DNA of 64,000 nucleotides. It comes from Bacillus weihaiensis. Lineage in GTDB: Bacteria; Bacillota; Bacilli; Bacillales; Bacillaceae. This document shows, piece by piece, positions 27,951 to 38,865 of this stretch. Where the stretch lies: NCBI RefSeq assembly GCF_001889165.1, contig NZ_CP016020.1, positions 2,268,501 through 2,332,500 on the forward strand, read 5' to 3'. Each line of letters begins with the position of its first letter. Positions within the stretch are counted from its first letter, which is position 1. The translations under genes and the position numbers were made by a program. Below the pieces are notes generated by a model. It saw nothing but the letters and a program-made list of their open reading frames with translations. It made no database searches and was not told where the DNA came from.

Positions 27951-28931
27951 TTAGTTATCGCTCTTAGTATTAGTTGTGGATAATCTTTCTTCATTAATCA
28001 TCATGGACAATGAACCAAAAGAGTAACCTTTATTTCTAATAGATATAATTAATGTCTCTAAACTTTCAGACGTCGATGAAGTAGGGTGCATTAAAATTAG
28101 CGCTCCGTTATGAACCTTGCTCATTACCCTTTCTACTAATACATGTGGCTCTGGTCTTTGCCAATCTATTGTATCCACGCTCCACATAACCGTCTTCATC
28201 TGCATTTCATCAGCAATAGTCACAACTTCATCCCTCATACTTCCACTTGGTGGTGCAAACCATGTTGGCGTAGTGTCTGTAACTGATTTTAAAACATCAT
28301 TCGTCTTTGAAAGTTGTTCTCTTATGTCAGCTGCAGATAACTTGCTCATATCAGGATGTGAGTAAGAATGATTGCCTACCTCATGACCAGCTTCTACAAT
28401 CATTTTGGCCATATCGGGGTTTTCCTTCGCCCATCTCCCTTCCAAAAAGAAAGTGGCTTTGACATGATATTTGTTAAGCGTTTCTAACATATCAGGTATA
28501 TATTCATTCCCCCACGCAACATTGATAAGAAAAGAGACCATTGGTTTATCCGGATTTCCACGATACATTGGTGAAGCTTCAAGATCCTCAAAATGGATGG
28601 ATGGTTTGACTTGACGAAAAACAAGTAAATCTTTATTAAAAGTTCCTTTAGCCTGCATTTTTTTATAGGAAGCTTCAACATCTACTTGTAACCCATTATA
28701 GCCAGGTGTTGCCTTCCAAACCTTATGTATTTCAGCATTAACTGCTGGTACTTGATATTCTTTCGCCTTTTCAATAATTTCCTCATAGAGTGGATCCTGT
28801 TTCTTAATAACCGTTACATCAGAATCTTTCATCTGGTCAACAAAAGAAGACGTAAATGGATTTTCTATGAAACCAATGCTTATCGTCAAAATTAAAAGAA
28901 ACCCAAATAAATGAATTAATTTCCTTTGCAT
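27951..28931 (-). CDS. ylxY: Polysaccharide-deacetylase-fold protein YlxY
   Basis: Exported or membrane-anchored NodB-fold protein of 326 residues. The first 25 residues (MQRKLIHLFGFLLILTISIGF) form a signal-anchor. The NodB domain (about 125-305) keeps VKATFFLEGRWA, GHEVGNHSYSHPD with the two metal His, WFAPPSGS and the C-terminal LILMHPT. The TFDDG motif is replaced by VSFLINVAWGN, so the catalytic Asp pair is missing and activity is doubtful. It may act in spore or envelope biology as in related PdaB-like proteins, but I cannot tell. It starts after AGGGGGATATTGA. Confidence 0.9.
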   Translation of the reverse strand: MQRKLIHLFGFLLILTISIGFIENPFTSSFVDQMKDSDVTVIKKQDPLYEEIIEKAKEYQVPAVNAEIHKVWKATPGYNGLQVDVEASYKKMQAKGTFNKDLLVFRQVKPSIHFEDLEASPMYRGNPDKPMVSFLINVAWGNEYIPDMLETLNKYHVKATFFLEGRWAKENPDMAKMIVEAGHEVGNHSYSHPDMSKLSAADIREQLSKTNDVLKSVTDTTPTWFAPPSGSMRDEVVTIADEMQMKTVMWSVDTIDWQRPEPHVLVERVMSKVHNGALILMHPTSSTSESLETLIISIRNKGYSFGSLSMMINEERLSTTNTKSDN

Positions 28932-29196
28932 TCAATATCCCCCTTTTTACTAAAAAATATGTAAATAGGGGACAAGGTAGAACAGATAATTACTTAGCAT
29001 TATGTATAGATTCGTTATCTAATAAACCATTCTTTTTTACTCAGCAGACAATAAAGACATTTTTTCTCTACATTTATGAATGGATAACATAAAGCCGTAC
29101 TAATAGAATAGTACTTATTACGGTTATAGGCAAACAATCATTCACAATTTATGATTATTTAACTAAGAAATGGTTTTTTTATAAGTTACATGTATT

Positions 29197-29349
29197 CCTG
29201 ATTACCATTATAGGCATTCGCTTTCCACCGTAAGGATTGAAAAATCCAAACTACCGACTTTTTCAAAAAGCAAGTTTTCTTAGAGACCGAGAGCCTTATC
29301 GGCGCAACCACCTATGGGACCTCCCATTGACACTCTTTTCCCCCAGAAG
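29197..29349 (-). repeat. Dispersed Bacillaceae-type repeat, copy 3 (with insertion)
   Basis: Read on the minus strand: CTTCTGGGGGAAAAGAGTGTCAA (in part), GGGAGGTCCCATAGG, GGCTCTCGGTCTCT, then GGTGGAAAGCGAATGCCTAT and GGTAATCAGG. This matches copy 1 block for block, except for about 55 extra bases between the middle and the last blocks. It shares the 13-mer TTTCAAAAAGCAA (29261-29273) with copy 2. Confidence 0.6.
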
Positions 29350-29431
29350 TTTCATGACTCCAACCAACAAAGAGCAAAAAAATTAACCTTACTCATCAAC
29401 AATAGCCATAACTTAACAAACGATAAAACCG

Positions 29432-29459
29432 AAAAAGAAGCCCGGATAATCCGGCCTTC
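29432..29459 (-). terminator. Intrinsic terminator after pnp
   Basis: Stem of 10 bp with one mismatch (29450-29459 with 29437-29446; GC-rich CCGGA/TCCGG core), 3-base loop, then TTTTTC on the minus strand. Confidence 0.82.
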
Positions 29460-29464
29460 ATTTA

Positions 29465-31585
29465 TTAGCTTTTTTGTTCTTCTTGTTTTTCTTTTTGCTC
29501 TTTAAGAACGGCTTTTCTTGATAAGTTCACGCGACCTTGCTTATCGATTTCAGTTACTTTCACTAAAATTTCATCACCAATCGCAACAACATCTTCTACT
29601 TTACCTACGCGTTCTTCTGCTAATTCCGAAATATGAACTAAACCGTCTTTTCCATTAAAGATCTCAACAAATGCCCCGAACTTTTCAACTCGTTTTACTT
29701 TACCTAAATACATTTGTCCAACGACTACTTCACGAACAATATCTTCAATAATTTTCTTCGCTTTTTGGTTCATCTCTTCATTAACAGATGAAATAAACAC
29801 TGTACCATCTTGCTCAATATCAATTTTCACGCCTGTTTCTTCAATAATTTTATTAATTTGCTTTCCACTTGGTCCAATAACATCTCTTATTTTGTCTGGA
29901 TTAATAGCCATAGTTAAGATTTTTGGAGCATATGCTGATAATTCCTCTTTTGGTGTTGAGATCGTTGCTAACATAGAGTTTAAAATTTCAATACGACCTT
30001 TTTTAGCTTGTTGAAGAGCTTCTTCTAAGATTTCACGTGATAATCCATCAATTTTGATATCCATTTGCAGTGCTGTTACACCTTTCGCCGTTCCAGCAAC
30101 CTTAAAGTCCATATCCCCTAAGGCATCTTCCATTCCCTGAATATCAGTTAATACAGTATAATGTTCACCTGATTTTACTAAGCCCATTGCAATACCTGCA
30201 ACTGGAGCTTTAATCGGTACACCTGCATCCATCATTGCTAAAGTACTCGCACAAATACTTGCCTGCGAAGTTGAGCCATTTGATTCAAGTACCTCTGATA
30301 CGAGACGAATAGTATAAGGGAAATCCTTCTCAGAGGGAATGATTGGTTCAAGTGCTCTTTCACCTAATGCTCCATGTCCGATTTCACGACGACCTGGTCC
30401 TCTCATAGGCCCTGTCTCACCTACACTAAATTGCGGAAAATTGTAATGATGCATAAATCTTTTCGATTCTTCAATACCCAGTCCATCTAAGATTTGTACG
30501 TCCCCTAAGGCACCTAATGTACATATGCTTAATGCTTGAGTTTGACCACGTGTAAACAATCCGGAACCGTGAGTTCTTGATAATAAGCCTATTTCTGAAG
30601 ATAATGGACGAATTTCATCCACTCCACGTCCATCAGGTCTTACTTTTTCTTCCGTAATTAAGCGACGTACTTCTGCTTTCACTAATTTAGAAAGAATTTG
30701 TTTAACTTGTTTTAGTGTTGCTTCATCTGCTTCTTTATTTTCATATTCAGCAATTACTGCATTTTTCACATCGGTAATAGCTGCTTCACGTGCGTGCTTT
30801 TCTTGAACTTGAATAGCATCAAGTAAATCTTTTTCTGCCATTACTCGAATTTCTTTTTCAAGGTCAGCGTCTAACTCAAACAATTCAATTTCTTTCTTTT
30901 GTTTGCCAACTGCTGCTGCAATTTCTTCTTGGAATTCAATAAGTCGTTTGATTTCGTTGTGACCAAACATGATTGCTTCTAACATTGTTTCCTCAGGAAC
31001 TTCTTCAGCACCTGCTTCTACCATGTTAATCGCATCTTTTGTACCAGCGACTACTAAATGTATATCACTTTGTTCAGTTTGTTCTACCGTAGGATTGATA
31101 ACAAATTCATCATTAATACGACCAACTGTAACACCTGCGATAGGACCTTCAAAAGGTATATCAGAAACACATAATGCAAGCGATGAACCAAACATTGCAG
31201 CCATTTCTGATGAGCAATTTTGATCAACACTCATTACAATGCTAATAACTTGAACTTCATTACGGAATCCATCTGCAAATAATGGACGAATAGGGCGGTC
31301 AATTAAGCGACTTGCCAATATTGCCTTTTCACTTGGGCGTCCCTCTCTCTTAATGAATCCCCCTGGTATTTTACCAACTGCATATAAACGCTCTTCATAA
31401 TTAACTGTTAGTGGAAAGAAATCTAAAGGTTTTGGATCTTTTGATGCAGTAGCGGTACTTAAAACTGCTGTATCACCATATCTAATAAGTACTGCACCAT
31501 TCGCTTGCTTCGCTAATTGTCCAATTTCAACGGTAAGATTTCGACCAGCCCAGTCTATGGAAAACTGTTGTTTGTCTTGTCCCAT
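29465..31585 (-). CDS. pnp: Polyribonucleotide nucleotidyltransferase (PNPase)
   Basis: Phosphorolytic 3'-5' exoribonuclease, a main mRNA-decay enzyme and degradosome partner. It has 706 residues: two RNase PH domains (about 10-230 and 310-545) joined by a helical linker, then KH (about 555-615) with [12 protein letters not shown], and S1 (about 620-690). FTRGQTQAL and the [18 protein letters not shown] stretch mark the catalytic core. ATG at 31585. It has its own promoter (31665-31693) and also follows rpsO, as in most bacteria. Confidence 0.96.
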   Translation of the reverse strand: MGQDKQQFSIDWAGRNLTVEIGQLAKQANGAVLIRYGDTAVLSTATASKDPKPLDFFPLTVNYEERLYAVGKIPGGFIKREGRPSEKAILASRLIDRPIRPLFADGFRNEVQVISIVMSVDQNCSSEMAAMFGSSLALCVSDIPFEGPIAGVTVGRINDEFVINPTVEQTEQSDIHLVVAGTKDAINMVEAGAEEVPEETMLEAIMFGHNEIKRLIEFQEEIAAAVGKQKKEIELFELDADLEKEIRVMAEKDLLDAIQVQEKHAREAAITDVKNAVIAEYENKEADEATLKQVKQILSKLVKAEVRRLITEEKVRPDGRGVDEIRPLSSEIGLLSRTHGSGLFTRGQTQALSICTLGALGDVQILDGLGIEESKRFMHHYNFPQFSVGETGPMRGPGRREIGHGALGERALEPIIPSEKDFPYTIRLVSEVLESNGSTSQASICASTLAMMDAGVPIKAPVAGIAMGLVKSGEHYTVLTDIQGMEDALGDMDFKVAGTAKGVTALQMDIKIDGLSREILEEALQQAKKGRIEILNSMLATISTPKEELSAYAPKILTMAINPDKIRDVIGPSGKQINKIIEETGVKIDIEQDGTVFISSVNEEMNQKAKKIIEDIVREVVVGQMYLGKVKRVEKFGAFVEIFNGKDGLVHISELAEERVGKVEDVVAIGDEILVKVTEIDKQGRVNLSRKAVLKEQKEKQEEQKS

Positions 31586-31664
31586 ATATGTAAAAACTCC
31601 TTCTCTATTTTAATTACAATATGTATTAGTATGAACCATTTAAATTGAACATATCTATGACATT

Positions 31665-31693
31665 TATATATAAACTACAAAAAGTAATAACAA
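31665..31693 (-). promoter_or_regulatory. Likely sigma-A promoter for pnp
   Basis: Minus strand TTGTTA (31688-31693), 17-base spacer, TATATA (31665-31670). It lies just below the rpsO terminator, about 80 bases before the pnp start. Confidence 0.5.
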
Positions 31694-31705
31694 AATTTAA
31701 ATACA

Positions 31706-31734
31706 CTAAAAAAGCGGGAAAAATCCCGCTTTTT
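31706..31734 (-). terminator. Intrinsic terminator after rpsO
   Basis: Stem AAAAAGCGGGA/TCCCGCTTTTT (31724-31734 with 31709-31719), 4-base loop, followed by T on the minus strand. It may let part of the transcript read into pnp. Confidence 0.88.
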
Positions 31735-31739
31735 AAAAC

Positions 31740-32100
<361 letters not shown>

Positions 32101-32129
32101 AGAATACTATTTTTCATTGAAAATTGCAA
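32101..32129 (-). promoter_or_regulatory. Sigma-A promoter for rpsO
   Basis: Minus strand TTGCAA (32124-32129), 17-base spacer, TATTCT (32101-32106). Good match to the vegetative consensus. It overlaps the end of the ribC gene region only downstream of its stop (32133). Confidence 0.65.
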
Positions 32130-32132
32130 GGT

Positions 32133-33080
32133 TTATACTAGGTTTTTTTCAAAGAAATTAAGCGCAGCCTCTTTGTCTCGATGAATTTGCTTAATAAGTT
32201 CTTCAACATGACTGAATTTTTGTTCACTTCTTATTCGTTTATACCAATAAACAGTAATAGTATCACCATATATTTCCTCATTAAACTCGAAGATGTGTAC
32301 TTCGACACTTGGCTTTGCTGCCTTTTCATGATGAAATGTTGGCTTATACCCAATATTGCATACACCCTCGTAGGAATGACCTTTATAAAGTACCTTTATT
32401 GCGTAAACACCCGTAGGAGGCACTAAGTAATCAGGTCCAACCTCTATATTGGCTGTAGGAAAGCCAATTGTTCTGCCCCGCTTCTCACCGTGTGCAACAA
32501 GTCCAGATATCGAATAAGGTCTTCCTAATAGATTAACGGCATAATCCATATCTCCACTTCTAATAACTTCTCTAATTAATGTTGAACTAATTTTACGATC
32601 ATGATCTGTTTGTTTTTCGACAGTTGTATGTAAGAATTGTTCTCTTGAATGAAATGGTAATGTTTCCATCGTTCCTTTACCAAGATGTCCGTAAGTAAAG
32701 TCAAAGCCTGCAACCACATGCTTTACATTGAGCTTAATAATAAACTCATCAACGAACTGCTGTGGTAAAAGTGCAGCAAATTCTAATGAAAACTCAACTA
32801 CAAAGAGATAATCAACCTCTAAATTTTCTATCAACATAATTTTGTCTTCTAGTGGAGTTATATAGTCGATGGTTGATTGTTTTCTTAAAACGACCTGTGG
32901 GTGTGGATGAAAAGTCATTACCGCACTTTTTATACCCAAACTAGCTGCCGTTTCTTTCGCTCTTAATATGACTTCTTGATGACCTTTATGAACACCATCA
33001 AAATAGCCCAAAGCCATGACCATTTCTTCAAAATTTCTTTTATCAAAATGATGTGGATGAGACAGTTTAATTAATTTCAA
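32133..33080 (-). CDS. ribC: Bifunctional riboflavin kinase/FAD synthetase
   Basis: Makes FMN from riboflavin and FAD from FMN. The 315 residues have the N-terminal FMN adenylyltransferase domain with ALGYFDGVHKGHQ (nucleotidyltransferase GxxDGVHxGH motif) and the C-terminal flavokinase domain with GRTIGFPTANIE. The start is probably TTG at 33080 (MKLIKLSHPHHF), about 8 bases after AAGGTG; a TTG at 33086 sits too close. It follows truB by 36 bases, as in B. subtilis, where RibC activity sets the FMN level sensed by riboswitches elsewhere. Confidence 0.93.
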   Translation of the reverse strand: MKLIKLSHPHHFDKRNFEEMVMALGYFDGVHKGHQEVILRAKETAASLGIKSAVMTFHPHPQVVLRKQSTIDYITPLEDKIMLIENLEVDYLFVVEFSLEFAALLPQQFVDEFIIKLNVKHVVAGFDFTYGHLGKGTMETLPFHSREQFLHTTVEKQTDHDRKISSTLIREVIRSGDMDYAVNLLGRPYSISGLVAHGEKRGRTIGFPTANIEVGPDYLVPPTGVYAIKVLYKGHSYEGVCNIGYKPTFHHEKAAKPSVEVHIFEFNEEIYGDTITVYWYKRIRSEQKFSHVEELIKQIHRDKEAALNFFEKNLV

Positions 33081-33116
33081 AGTCAATTCACCTTTTTCTC
33101 GCTTATCGCTTGTTCC

Positions 33117-34031
33117 TTAAATCATCAGAACCTTAATTGGCTTCATTAAGTGACTTTTGGATGGGTGCTTCGTATATATTGCCAAACATTCATTTTTTTC
33201 GTTATAAATTGCAATTGGCTCCCCAACATTTGTTGTATGATAGTCGCTTGGCAAGTCTAACACTGCCCCATTTCTCACTTTCTCTGCTAGCGTATCATGT
33301 ATAATTAGTTTCGGCAAATCATTTAATGCTTCACCAATTGATATTAATTGTCCTTGTAACTGATTTTGTTCTACTATTTGTTCTACTTCTTCAAATGTTA
33401 AACATTCTTCAAGTGAAAATTGTCCTGATTTTGTTCGAATTAAATGTGACATATGTGCCGGATAACCAAGTTTTTCTCCAATCATCACAGCGAGAGTTCT
33501 TACATACGTGCCTTTTGAGCACGTCACTCTGAAACGAAATGTTGACAATCCCTTACTATTATTTATATCACTAATCAGCTTACATTCATTAATCGTAATC
33601 TTCCTTGTAGGTCGTTCAACTTCTATACCTGCCCTAGCATATTCATATAATTTTTTGCCATTGATTTTAACAGCAGAATACATTGGAGGAGTTTGTTCAA
33701 TTGTCCCTTCCAATGAACTTAATACTTCATTTACTTGAGTCGGCACAAGCTCGCCTTCTACTTTTTTACTGTCTACTATCTCTCCAGAAGCATCTTCAGT
33801 TGTTGTTGAGAAACCGATCGTTACCTCTGCTTCATACGTTTTATGAGAAGCTGTTAAATATTCCACAATTTTCGTAGCTCTTCCCAGACACAGTGGAAGC
33901 ACTCCAGTCACATCCGGATCTAGGGTACCGGTATGACCCACTTTTTTCGTTTTAGCCAATTTTCTCATTTTAGCCACACAGTCATGAGAAGTCATACCTG
34001 CTGGCTTATTTAGTAAAAGAACACCTTCCAT
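33117..34031 (-). CDS. truB: tRNA pseudouridine(55) synthase
   Basis: Makes pseudouridine 55 in the T-loop of tRNAs. It has 304 residues with the catalytic Asp38 in GHTGTLDPDVTGVLPLCLG, KTYEAEV, and the KGTYVRTLA motif of TruB enzymes; the C-terminal 75 residues form a PUA-like domain. ATG at 34031. A 250-base gap with a terminator separates it from rbfA here; the two are usually closer in Bacillus. Confidence 0.95.
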   Translation of the reverse strand: MEGVLLLNKPAGMTSHDCVAKMRKLAKTKKVGHTGTLDPDVTGVLPLCLGRATKIVEYLTASHKTYEAEVTIGFSTTTEDASGEIVDSKKVEGELVPTQVNEVLSSLEGTIEQTPPMYSAVKINGKKLYEYARAGIEVERPTRKITINECKLISDINNSKGLSTFRFRVTCSKGTYVRTLAVMIGEKLGYPAHMSHLIRTKSGQFSLEECLTFEEVEQIVEQNQLQGQLISIGEALNDLPKLIIHDTLAEKVRNGAVLDLPSDYHTTNVGEPIAIYNEKNECLAIYTKHPSKSHLMKPIKVLMI

Positions 34032-34242
34032 ATTAACTCTCCTTTTCGTCCATTTTTCTTAATGTCAAGTGTAACCTTATTGCTTAGTAGGTTGTTACTA
34101 ACGTACCTTATGATTAGGACAGTGTAATCATAAAAAGGTACAAGTTTCTGTTGAAAAGATGCCACTACTCGAGCTTTCTTGCCTTTTATTTCAATTAATT
34201 CCGAGTAAAACATCACGTTCAAACTATAATCTAGACTAAATC

Positions 34243-34272
34243 AAAAAGGGATAGACAAAGAAGTCTATCCCT
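34243..34272 (-). terminator. Intrinsic terminator after rbfA
   Basis: Perfect 10-bp stem AGGGATAGAC/GTCTATCCCT (34263-34272 with 34247-34256), 6-base loop, then five T on the minus strand. It would end the nusA-infB-rbfA transcript before truB. Confidence 0.87.
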
Positions 34273-34281
34273 AAAAAGGAG

Positions 34282-34635
34282 TTAATCCTCCTTATTTTGA
34301 GCATTTAACTCATGAATAAGTGTCTCAATTCGATTACCATAATCAATTGATTCATCAAATTCAAATTGTATTTCTGGAGTTTTGCGTAAGCGAATTCGCT
34401 GCCCTATTTCAGAACGGATAAACCCTTTAGCTTTCGCTAGCCCTTTAAGTGTATTTTCTCTTTGTTCTTCATCTCCAAGAACTGAGATATACACTTTTGC
34501 GATTTGCAAATCACCAGATACACTAACATCTGTTACTGTAACAAATCCAATGCGTGGGTCTTTAATCTTACGGCCAATAATATCGCCTAGCTCTTTCTTC
34601 ATTTGCTCTCCGACACGGTTTGCTCTTAAGCTCAT
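34282..34635 (-). CDS. rbfA: 30S ribosome-binding factor A
   Basis: Late-stage 30S maturation factor with a KH-like fold, 117 residues. [20 protein letters not shown] and GFVTVTDV plus [18 protein letters not shown] are family hallmarks. Start ATG at 34635, 6 bases after AGAGGTG; the longer frame (ATG-like start at 34662) overlaps ylxP and has no site. It lies 17 bases after ylxP in the infB operon. Confidence 0.94.
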   Translation of the reverse strand: MSLRANRVGEQMKKELGDIIGRKIKDPRIGFVTVTDVSVSGDLQIAKVYISVLGDEEQRENTLKGLAKAKGFIRSEIGQRIRLRKTPEIQFEFDESIDYGNRIETLIHELNAQNKED

Positions 34636-34652
34636 GTCAATCACCTCTTCAT

Positions 34653-34931
34653 TTAAAACCATTCATACGATGTTAATGTACGTTCTATCTCAGGAAATGA
34701 ATCAAGAAATTTTAGTGTATTATTTAATTCTCGTTCTGTCTGTACTTTTGAAGAGCTTATAGCTACGAAACCTATTTTAGTTCGTTGCCATGAGTCTTGA
34801 AAGTCTATTTCTGAGACTGACACGTTAAATTTTTGTTTCGTTCTTGTAAGAACTCGCTGTAATACAGCTCTTTTTTCTTTTAAGGATTGTGTGTCGTATA
34901 GGATGAATTCGCAATTAGCGTATCCAATCAT
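34653..34931 (-). CDS. ylxP: Conserved protein YlxP (DUF503)
   Basis: Small conserved protein of 92 residues encoded between infB and rbfA in many Firmicutes. It has an alpha/beta pattern ([36 protein letters not shown]...) with no membrane segment. Its ATG overlaps the infB stop in ATGA. A ribosome-assembly role has been proposed for the family because of the neighbours; I see no catalytic motif. Confidence 0.92.
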   Translation of the reverse strand: MIGYANCEFILYDTQSLKEKRAVLQRVLTRTKQKFNVSVSEIDFQDSWQRTKIGFVAISSSKVQTERELNNTLKFLDSFPEIERTLTSYEWF

Positions 34932-37120
34932 TTACGTTCAATTTCCTCCATCACATAGGCTTCAATGATGTCGCCTTCTTTTACATCGTTAAAGTTCTTA
35001 ATTGTAATACCACATTCGTAGTTTCTTGCTACTTCTTTTACATCATCTTTAAAACGTTTTAACGCATCAATTTCACCTTCAAAGATAACAATTCCATCAC
35101 GAATTAAACGTATGCCACTGTCACGAGTAATCTTACCTTCCGTTACATAAGAACCCGCAATTGTACCAATTTTAGACACTTTAAAGGTAGTACGTACTTC
35201 CACTTGACCAATTACTTTTTCTTCAAATTCAGGGTCAAGCATACCTTTCATAGCTGATTCAATTTCTTCTATTACCTTATAAATAATACGGTGTAAACGA
35301 ATATCAACATTTTCAACATCCGCCGTTTTCTTTGCACCTGCATCTGGACGCACATTAAAACCAATGACAATAGCATTTGATGCTGCCGCAAGGATAATGT
35401 CCGATTCAGTAATTGCACCTACACCTGTATGAATGATTTTCACTCGTACACCTTCAACATCAATTTTTTGTAAAGCCGCTGCTAAAGCTTCAACAGAACC
35501 TTGAACATCTGCTTTTACAATTAAATTAATGTCTTTGATATCACCTAGTTTAATTTGTTCAAAGAGATCATCTAGGCTTAGCTTAGATCCTTCACTACGT
35601 TGTGCATCTAATTGTTTTTGTGCTCTTGCTTCACCGACTTGACGAGCTGATTTTTCATCTCCAAAGACCATAAATTGGTCGCCAGCTAATGGAACATCGT
35701 TTAGACCAGTAATTTCAACAGGTGTTGATGGGCCAGCTTCTTTCACACGTCGACCAAGGTCATTAACCATCGCACGTACACGTCCAAATGTATTTCCCAC
35801 TACGATAGGATCTCCTACCCGTAAGGTACCATTTTGAACAAGAAGTGTTGCAACTGATCCACGACCTTTGTCTAATTGAGCTTCAATAACAGTACCTGTA
35901 GCTCGACGATTCGGATTTGCTTTTAGCTCTTCGACCTCAGTAACTAAAAGAATCATTTCAATTAGCTCATCAAGACCTTGACCAGTTAAAGCTGAAACAG
36001 GTACAAATATAGTTTCCCCACCCCATGCTTCTGGTACTAGTCCATGTTCTGTTAATTCTTGCATTACACGATCCGGATTAGCAGTAGGCTTATCAACTTT
36101 ATTTACAGCTACGATAATCGGTACTTCAGCTGCTTTAGCGTGATTAATTGCCTCTACAGTTTGTGGCATTACACCATCATCCGCCGCAACAACAAGAATC
36201 GTAATATCTGTCACTTGTGCACCTCGAGCACGCATTGTTGTAAACGCAGCATGTCCTGGTGTATCTAAGAATGTGATTTTTTGATCATTGGATACAATTT
36301 GGTAAGCTCCGATGTGCTGAGTAATTCCTCCAGCCTCACCTGCCGTTACTTTCGTATTTCGAATAGAATCTAAAAGTGTTGTTTTACCATGGTCAACGTG
36401 TCCCATAATCGTCACAACTGCTGGACGGATTGTTAAATCCTCTTCCTTGTCCTCTTCTTCATACTTATCAAAATCAGTTTTTTCTAAAATGATTTCTTCT
36501 TCTACTTCTACACCGTATTCCCCAGCAATTAACTCAATTGAATCCTTATCAAGCTCTTGGTTAATCGTAGCCATTGTTCCTAGTAAAAGTAATTTTTTTA
36601 TAATTTCAGATGGTTCTTTTCCTAACTCAGAAGCTAGTTCTCCAACTGTTAAGCTACCTGAAAATGTAATTTTTGAAGGTAGTTCTTTTTTTGGCTTAGG
36701 TGGTTGTTGTTGTTGGAACGAACCTTTTTGTTTTTTGTTATTGTTATTTCTCTTCCCTTTATTTTGATTGGAAGGTTTGTTATTTGAGTGGTTTTGCTTT
36801 TTATTATCTCGGCTGGAGTTTGGAGAAGCTTGCTTATTATTATTAGCAGGTTTGTCTCCGTTATTTGTTTTTATATTGTCTGATTTATTATTATTTTGAT
36901 TTGTATTCACTTGGTTCCCCGGTTTCTTTGTCGATTCATTTGTTTTGTTTAGGTTGTTCGTTTCAACCTTGAATTTTTTGTCTAGCTTGACAATTACATC
37001 GTCTTCAATCGTTGACATATGGTTACTAACTTCAACATTTAATTCTTGTAAAGTAGAAATAATAGCTTTACTTGATACATTCGTTTGTTTCGCATACTCA
37101 TATACTCGCATTTTTGTCAT
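34928..37120 (-). CDS. infB: Translation initiation factor IF-2
   Basis: GTPase that brings initiator tRNA to the 30S subunit. It has 730 residues: an N-terminal IF2N-like segment ([21 protein letters not shown]), a long Asn/Lys/Gln-rich low-complexity linker (about 55-145), a second IF2N-like helix region ([22 protein letters not shown]), then the G domain with [20 protein letters not shown] and NKVDK, and the beta-barrel and tRNA-binding C-terminal domains. ATG at 37120 is 5 bases after GGGGGTGA. Overlaps ylxP by 4 bases. Confidence 0.96.
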   Translation of the reverse strand: MTKMRVYEYAKQTNVSSKAIISTLQELNVEVSNHMSTIEDDVIVKLDKKFKVETNNLNKTNESTKKPGNQVNTNQNNNKSDNIKTNNGDKPANNNKQASPNSSRDNKKQNHSNNKPSNQNKGKRNNNNKKQKGSFQQQQPPKPKKELPSKITFSGSLTVGELASELGKEPSEIIKKLLLLGTMATINQELDKDSIELIAGEYGVEVEEEIILEKTDFDKYEEEDKEEDLTIRPAVVTIMGHVDHGKTTLLDSIRNTKVTAGEAGGITQHIGAYQIVSNDQKITFLDTPGHAAFTTMRARGAQVTDITILVVAADDGVMPQTVEAINHAKAAEVPIIVAVNKVDKPTANPDRVMQELTEHGLVPEAWGGETIFVPVSALTGQGLDELIEMILLVTEVEELKANPNRRATGTVIEAQLDKGRGSVATLLVQNGTLRVGDPIVVGNTFGRVRAMVNDLGRRVKEAGPSTPVEITGLNDVPLAGDQFMVFGDEKSARQVGEARAQKQLDAQRSEGSKLSLDDLFEQIKLGDIKDINLIVKADVQGSVEALAAALQKIDVEGVRVKIIHTGVGAITESDIILAAASNAIVIGFNVRPDAGAKKTADVENVDIRLHRIIYKVIEEIESAMKGMLDPEFEEKVIGQVEVRTTFKVSKIGTIAGSYVTEGKITRDSGIRLIRDGIVIFEGEIDALKRFKDDVKEVARNYECGITIKNFNDVKEGDIIEAYVMEEIERK

Positions 37121-37139
37121 GCGTTCACCCCCAAGAATA

Positions 37140-37442
37140 TTAATCGAGCAAGGTTTTTAACTTTGCAGCAAAGCCTGCATCATTTATCGCCACGACAACT
37201 CTTGCATCTTTCCCAATTGCATGACCTAACGTATAGCGATCTTCAACTAAAATAAAGGGGATCTGATAAAACTTACATTTATCCATTACCTTCTTTGTTG
37301 TGTTAGCAGATGCATCTTGTGAAAGAAGAACTAACTTAGCTCGTTGTTGCCTAATTTCTTTTACAACAAGTTCCTCTCCCGAAATTACTTTTCGTGCTCG
37401 ATTTGCTAAGCCCAATAAGGACGTCCATTGCTGCTGATTCAT
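37140..37442 (-). CDS. ylxQ: L7Ae-like ribosomal-family protein YlxQ
   Basis: L7Ae/L30e-fold RNA-binding protein, 100 residues, related to K-turn binders. [24 protein letters not shown] and [17 protein letters not shown] are the conserved core. The role is uncertain. It overlaps ylxR by 4 bases and lies 19 bases before infB, the usual nusA-ylxR-ylxQ-infB order. Confidence 0.93.
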   Translation of the reverse strand: MNQQQWTSLLGLANRARKVISGEELVVKEIRQQRAKLVLLSQDASANTTKKVMDKCKFYQIPFILVEDRYTLGHAIGKDARVVVAINDAGFAAKLKTLLD

Positions 37443-37720
37443 CTTACTTCGTTGTTCTCCTTCTCAGCTAATTGAAGAAGCTCCATATAGATGGAATCTT
37501 CAATTTTGGTTTTCAATTGATTTGCAAGAATATTCTTCTTTTTAGCTTGTAGAATGCATTCTTTTTCAAGTGTGATATACGCACCTCGACCATTTTTCTT
37601 TCCTGTTAGGTCTACTGAAACATCGCCTTCTTTAGATCGTACAACACGGACGAGTTCTTTTTTTGACTTCATCTCACCTGTTGCAACACACTTACGCAAA
37701 GGAATTTTGCGATTGCTCAT
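37439..37720 (-). CDS. rnpM: YlxR family protein (RNase P modulator RnpM)
   Basis: Basic RNA-binding protein, 93 residues, DUF448/Ylx[30 protein letters not shown] and [14 protein letters not shown] motifs (seen as [15 protein letters not shown]) are hallmarks. The B. subtilis protein was recently reported to modulate RNase P, hence RnpM. It overlaps ylxQ by 4 bases and follows nusA by 11. Confidence 0.92.
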   Translation of the reverse strand: MSNRKIPLRKCVATGEMKSKKELVRVVRSKEGDVSVDLTGKKNGRGAYITLEKECILQAKKKNILANQLKTKIEDSIYMELLQLAEKENNEVR

Positions 37721-37731
37721 GAGAACACCTC

Positions 37732-38865
37732 TTATTCACTTAACTCTCTATCATCAAAACTTGTCAAAAGTGGTTCATCATCAGATAAATCTGTTTCAGA
37801 ACGATTTATTTCTAATGGATAAATCCCAGCCTGTTCAGCGTCAGATTCACTTTTAATATCAATTTTCCAGCCCGTTAATTTAGCAGCTAAACGCGCATTT
37901 TGACCACGTTTACCAATTGCTAATGAAAGTTGATAATCAGGTACAATAACCGTTGTTGATTTCTCTTCTTCATTAACAAGTACTTCAGCTACCTTTGAAG
38001 GGCTTAAAGCATTGGCAACGAACTCAACTGGATCTTGAGACCATCGTACAATGTCAATTTTTTCACCTTTTAGTTCATTTACAATCGTTTGTACACGTTG
38101 CCCTTTAGGACCTACGCAAGAACCAACAGGATCTACTTCTGGGTTATCAGAATGAACTGAAATTTTAGAACGGTCTCCCGCTTCACGAGAAACAGACTTG
38201 ATTTCAACTGTTCCATCATAAATCTCAGGTACTTCCATTTCAAATAAACGTTTTAATAAACCTGGATGTGTTCTAGAAACAAAAATTTGTGGTCCTTTTG
38301 TTGTTTTTTCTACCTTCGTTAAGAAAACCTTAATTCGATCGTGTGGACGATACGTTTCATTAGGCATTTGCTCACTTACTGGTAAAAGGGCTTCTATTTT
38401 CCCTAAGCTAACATAGATGAATTTTGAATCAATACGCTGTACAATTCCTGTCATGATATCTTCTTCACGATCGATAAATTCACTATAGATTACACCACGC
38501 TCTGCTTCACGTACTCTTTGAGTAACAACCTGCTTAGCCGTTTGAGCTGCAATTCGACCGAAGTCTTTTGGAGTTACTTCCATTTCAATCACGTCATTAA
38601 CGACATAATTAGGATTAATTCCTTGAGCTTCAGCAATAGAAATTTCTAATCGAGGATCATAAACTTCATCCACTACGTCTTTTCTTGCGTATACTTTCAT
38701 TGTTCCTGTATCTCGATTTAGATCTACACGAACGTTTTGTGCTTGATTAAAGTTTCGTTTATATGCTGAAATCAAGGCAGCTTCAATTGCTTCAATAATA
38801 ATTTCCTTGCTAATGCCCTTTTCCTTCTCTAGAATCGTTAAGGCATCTAATAATTCACTACTCAT
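37732..38865 (-). CDS. nusA: Transcription termination/antitermination factor NusA
   Basis: RNA polymerase-associated factor for pausing, termination and antitermination. It has 377 residues: N-terminal polymerase-binding domain (1-125), S1 (about 135-200), KH1 (about 230-275, GSCVGPKGQRVQTIV) and KH2 (about 300-345, AIGKRGQNARLAAKLTGW). Start ATG at 38865 (MSSELLDALTILEKEKG). The AGGGGGAAGCC site is about 10 bases upstream. It lacks the C-terminal acidic repeats of E. coli NusA, as usual in Bacillus. It is separated from rimP by a repeat-bearing 513-base gap. Confidence 0.95.
   Translation of the reverse strand: MSSELLDALTILEKEKGISKEIIIEAIEAALISAYKRNFNQAQNVRVDLNRDTGTMKVYARKDVVDEVYDPRLEISIAEAQGINPNYVVNDVIEMEVTPKDFGRIAAQTAKQVVTQRVREAERGVIYSEFIDREEDIMTGIVQRIDSKFIYVSLGKIEALLPVSEQMPNETYRPHDRIKVFLTKVEKTTKGPQIFVSRTHPGLLKRLFEMEVPEIYDGTVEIKSVSREAGDRSKISVHSDNPEVDPVGSCVGPKGQRVQTIVNELKGEKIDIVRWSQDPVEFVANALSPSKVAEVLVNEEEKSTTVIVPDYQLSLAIGKRGQNARLAAKLTGWKIDIKSESDAEQAGIYPLEINRSETDLSDDEPLLTSFDDRELSE

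Larger units (their letters stand above)
28932..29464. other. 533-base gap between pnp and ylxY
   Basis: Holds the pnp terminator (29432-29459), repeat copy 3 (29197-29349), a small nested hairpin near 29096-29124 (GTACTA/TAGTAC within CCGT/ACGG), and the ylxY promoter region, which I cannot define. A 63-codon plus-strand frame falls in the repeat and is not credible. Confidence 0.6.

Noticed and set aside
29314-29505. 63-codon plus-strand frame near pnp
   Set aside because: Runs from repeat copy 3 through the pnp terminator into pnp on the opposite strand.
33081-33116. FMN riboswitch before ribC
   Set aside because: Only a short spacer follows truB; none of the conserved FMN element blocks is present.
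34010-34222. 70-codon frame between rbfA and truB
   Set aside because: Overlaps the truB start and has no ribosome site or recognisable product.
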